From Mariprofundales bacterium (GTDB taxonomy: Bacteria > Pseudomonadota > Zetaproteobacteria > Mariprofundales > S012-25): a stretch of 6,502 bases of DNA. Position numbers and translations under genes: made by a program. The notes beneath the pieces were generated by a model. The model was not told the origin of the DNA. It saw only the letters and a program-made list of their open reading frames with translations, and did no database searches. The DNA lies in the NCBI GenBank assembly GCA_015487905.1, contig WFOX01000147.1, positions 1 to 6,502 of the forward strand, written 5' to 3'. This document shows positions 5,985 to 6,502 of this stretch, piece by piece (the first letter of the stretch is position 1; every line of letters begins with the position of its first letter).

Positions 5985-6006
5985 ACCCTTACGCAAAGCC
6001 TAGGAG

Positions 6007-6013
6007 AGGAGGT
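6007..6013 (+). promoter_or_regulatory. Ribosome binding site of petA
   Basis: AGGAGGT lies 5 nt upstream of the ATG at 6019, near-ideal in both sequence and spacing. Confidence 0.75.
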
Positions 6014-6018
6014 GGACG

Positions 6019-6502
6019 ATGGAGGAGCGGGCGCAGGACGAAGCGCGGCGCCGCTTTCTCTGGGCGGCGGCCTCAGGCCTTGGCGCGGTCGGCGTGTGCG
6101 GCATGGCCGTGCCGTTCATCAAGAGCATGACGCCTGCGGCGGACACCGAAGCCGCAGGCATCATTGAGGTGGATCTCTCCGAGGTGCCACCGGGCGAGCT
6201 GCGCGTGCTTCCTTGGCGCGGGCGCATCGTCGGCATCCTGCACCGCACGCCTGAAATGCTCAAACAGATTGAAGGACACGATGACAAGCTCAAAGACCCG
6301 GAATCGCGCAAAAACGCGCGCGTGCAGGCGCCATGGATGAAGACGCGCGAGCAGCGCATCTACCGCTCCATGCGGCCCGAGTTCTTCATCGCCGACATCG
6401 TCTGCACGCACTTGGGCTGCATCCCGGTCTTCAAGCCCACGCCCGGGCAGAAGGACTGGGGCGATACCGTGCCCAAGTGGTGGCCGGGCGGCTGGCATTG
6501 CC
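6019..6502 (+). CDS. petA: Ubiquinol-cytochrome c reductase Rieske iron-sulfur subunit (3'-truncated by window edge)
   Basis: The protein is the [2Fe-2S] subunit of the cytochrome bc1 complex. It takes an electron from ubiquinol at the periplasmic side and passes it to cytochrome c1. The 161 visible residues begin with a twin-arginine N-terminus (ARRRFLWAAASGLGAVGVCGMAVPF, 9-33) that stays as the membrane anchor. The proteobacterial charged helical insert follows (PEMLKQIEGHDDKLKDPESRKNA, 78-100). Cluster box 1 is CTHLGC (129-134: Cys129, His131, disulfide Cys134). The window ends at GGWHC with Cys161, presumably the first residue of box 2 (CPCHGS). The 26-residue spacing between boxes fits the long beta/gamma-type Rieske. 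petB and petC would be expected downstream. The start follows a strong Shine-Dalgarno, and tatA lies divergent 161 bp away. Confidence 0.95.
   Translation, partial: MEERAQDEARRRFLWAAASGLGAVGVCGMAVPFIKSMTPAADTEAAGIIEVDLSEVPPGELRVLPWRGRIVGILHRTPEMLKQIEGHDDKLKDPESRKNARVQAPWMKTREQRIYRSMRPEFFIADIVCTHLGCIPVFKPTPGQKDWGDTVPKWWPGGWHC

Overview
The window is GC-rich (low-to-mid 60s % by eye), densely coding DNA from a proteobacterium. An SspA-type GST-fold protein, a PmbA/TldE protein, a short TatA and a Rieske protein of the respiratory bc1 type together point to the beta/gamma side of the Pseudomonadota, possibly an Acidithiobacillia-like or deep-branching relative. The long spacer between the two Rieske cluster boxes also fits the beta/gamma type. 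I cannot name genus or species from the sequence alone.

Layout, left to right. A minus-strand block runs from 2375 down past position 1: an exported HEAT-repeat-like protein, sspA, and a Kef-type CPA2 cation/proton antiporter cut by the left edge. Gaps of about 55 bp make a single operon possible. On the plus strand pmbA (2404-3771) starts only 28 bp from the HEAT gene and runs head-on into a second minus-strand block; the two stop codons share the palindrome CTAG. That second block, read from 5857 down to 3768, is tatA, a GT4 glycosyltransferase and a zinc-ribbon SAM methyltransferase. The last two overlap by 4 nt (GTGA). On the right edge petA (Rieske iron-sulfur subunit of cytochrome bc1) begins at 6019 on the plus strand and is cut just after the third cluster cysteine.

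The functional themes are respiration and its assembly (petA, whose product carries a twin-arginine signal, next to tatA), stress and envelope maintenance (sspA, Kef antiporter, pmbA) and glycan modification (glycosyltransferase plus methyltransferase). The only sizeable non-coding stretch is the 161-bp tatA/petA divergent region. It contains an island of about 29% GC where two plausible sigma70 promoters share one palindromic TTGCAA -35 element.

I found no mobile elements, tRNA or rRNA genes, or CRISPR arrays. Nothing amounts to a clearly new system. The best leads are the shared-hexamer divergent promoter, the unassigned exported HEAT-like protein, the coupled glycosyltransferase-methyltransferase pair, and a strongly over-represented octamer (GCGCAAGC).
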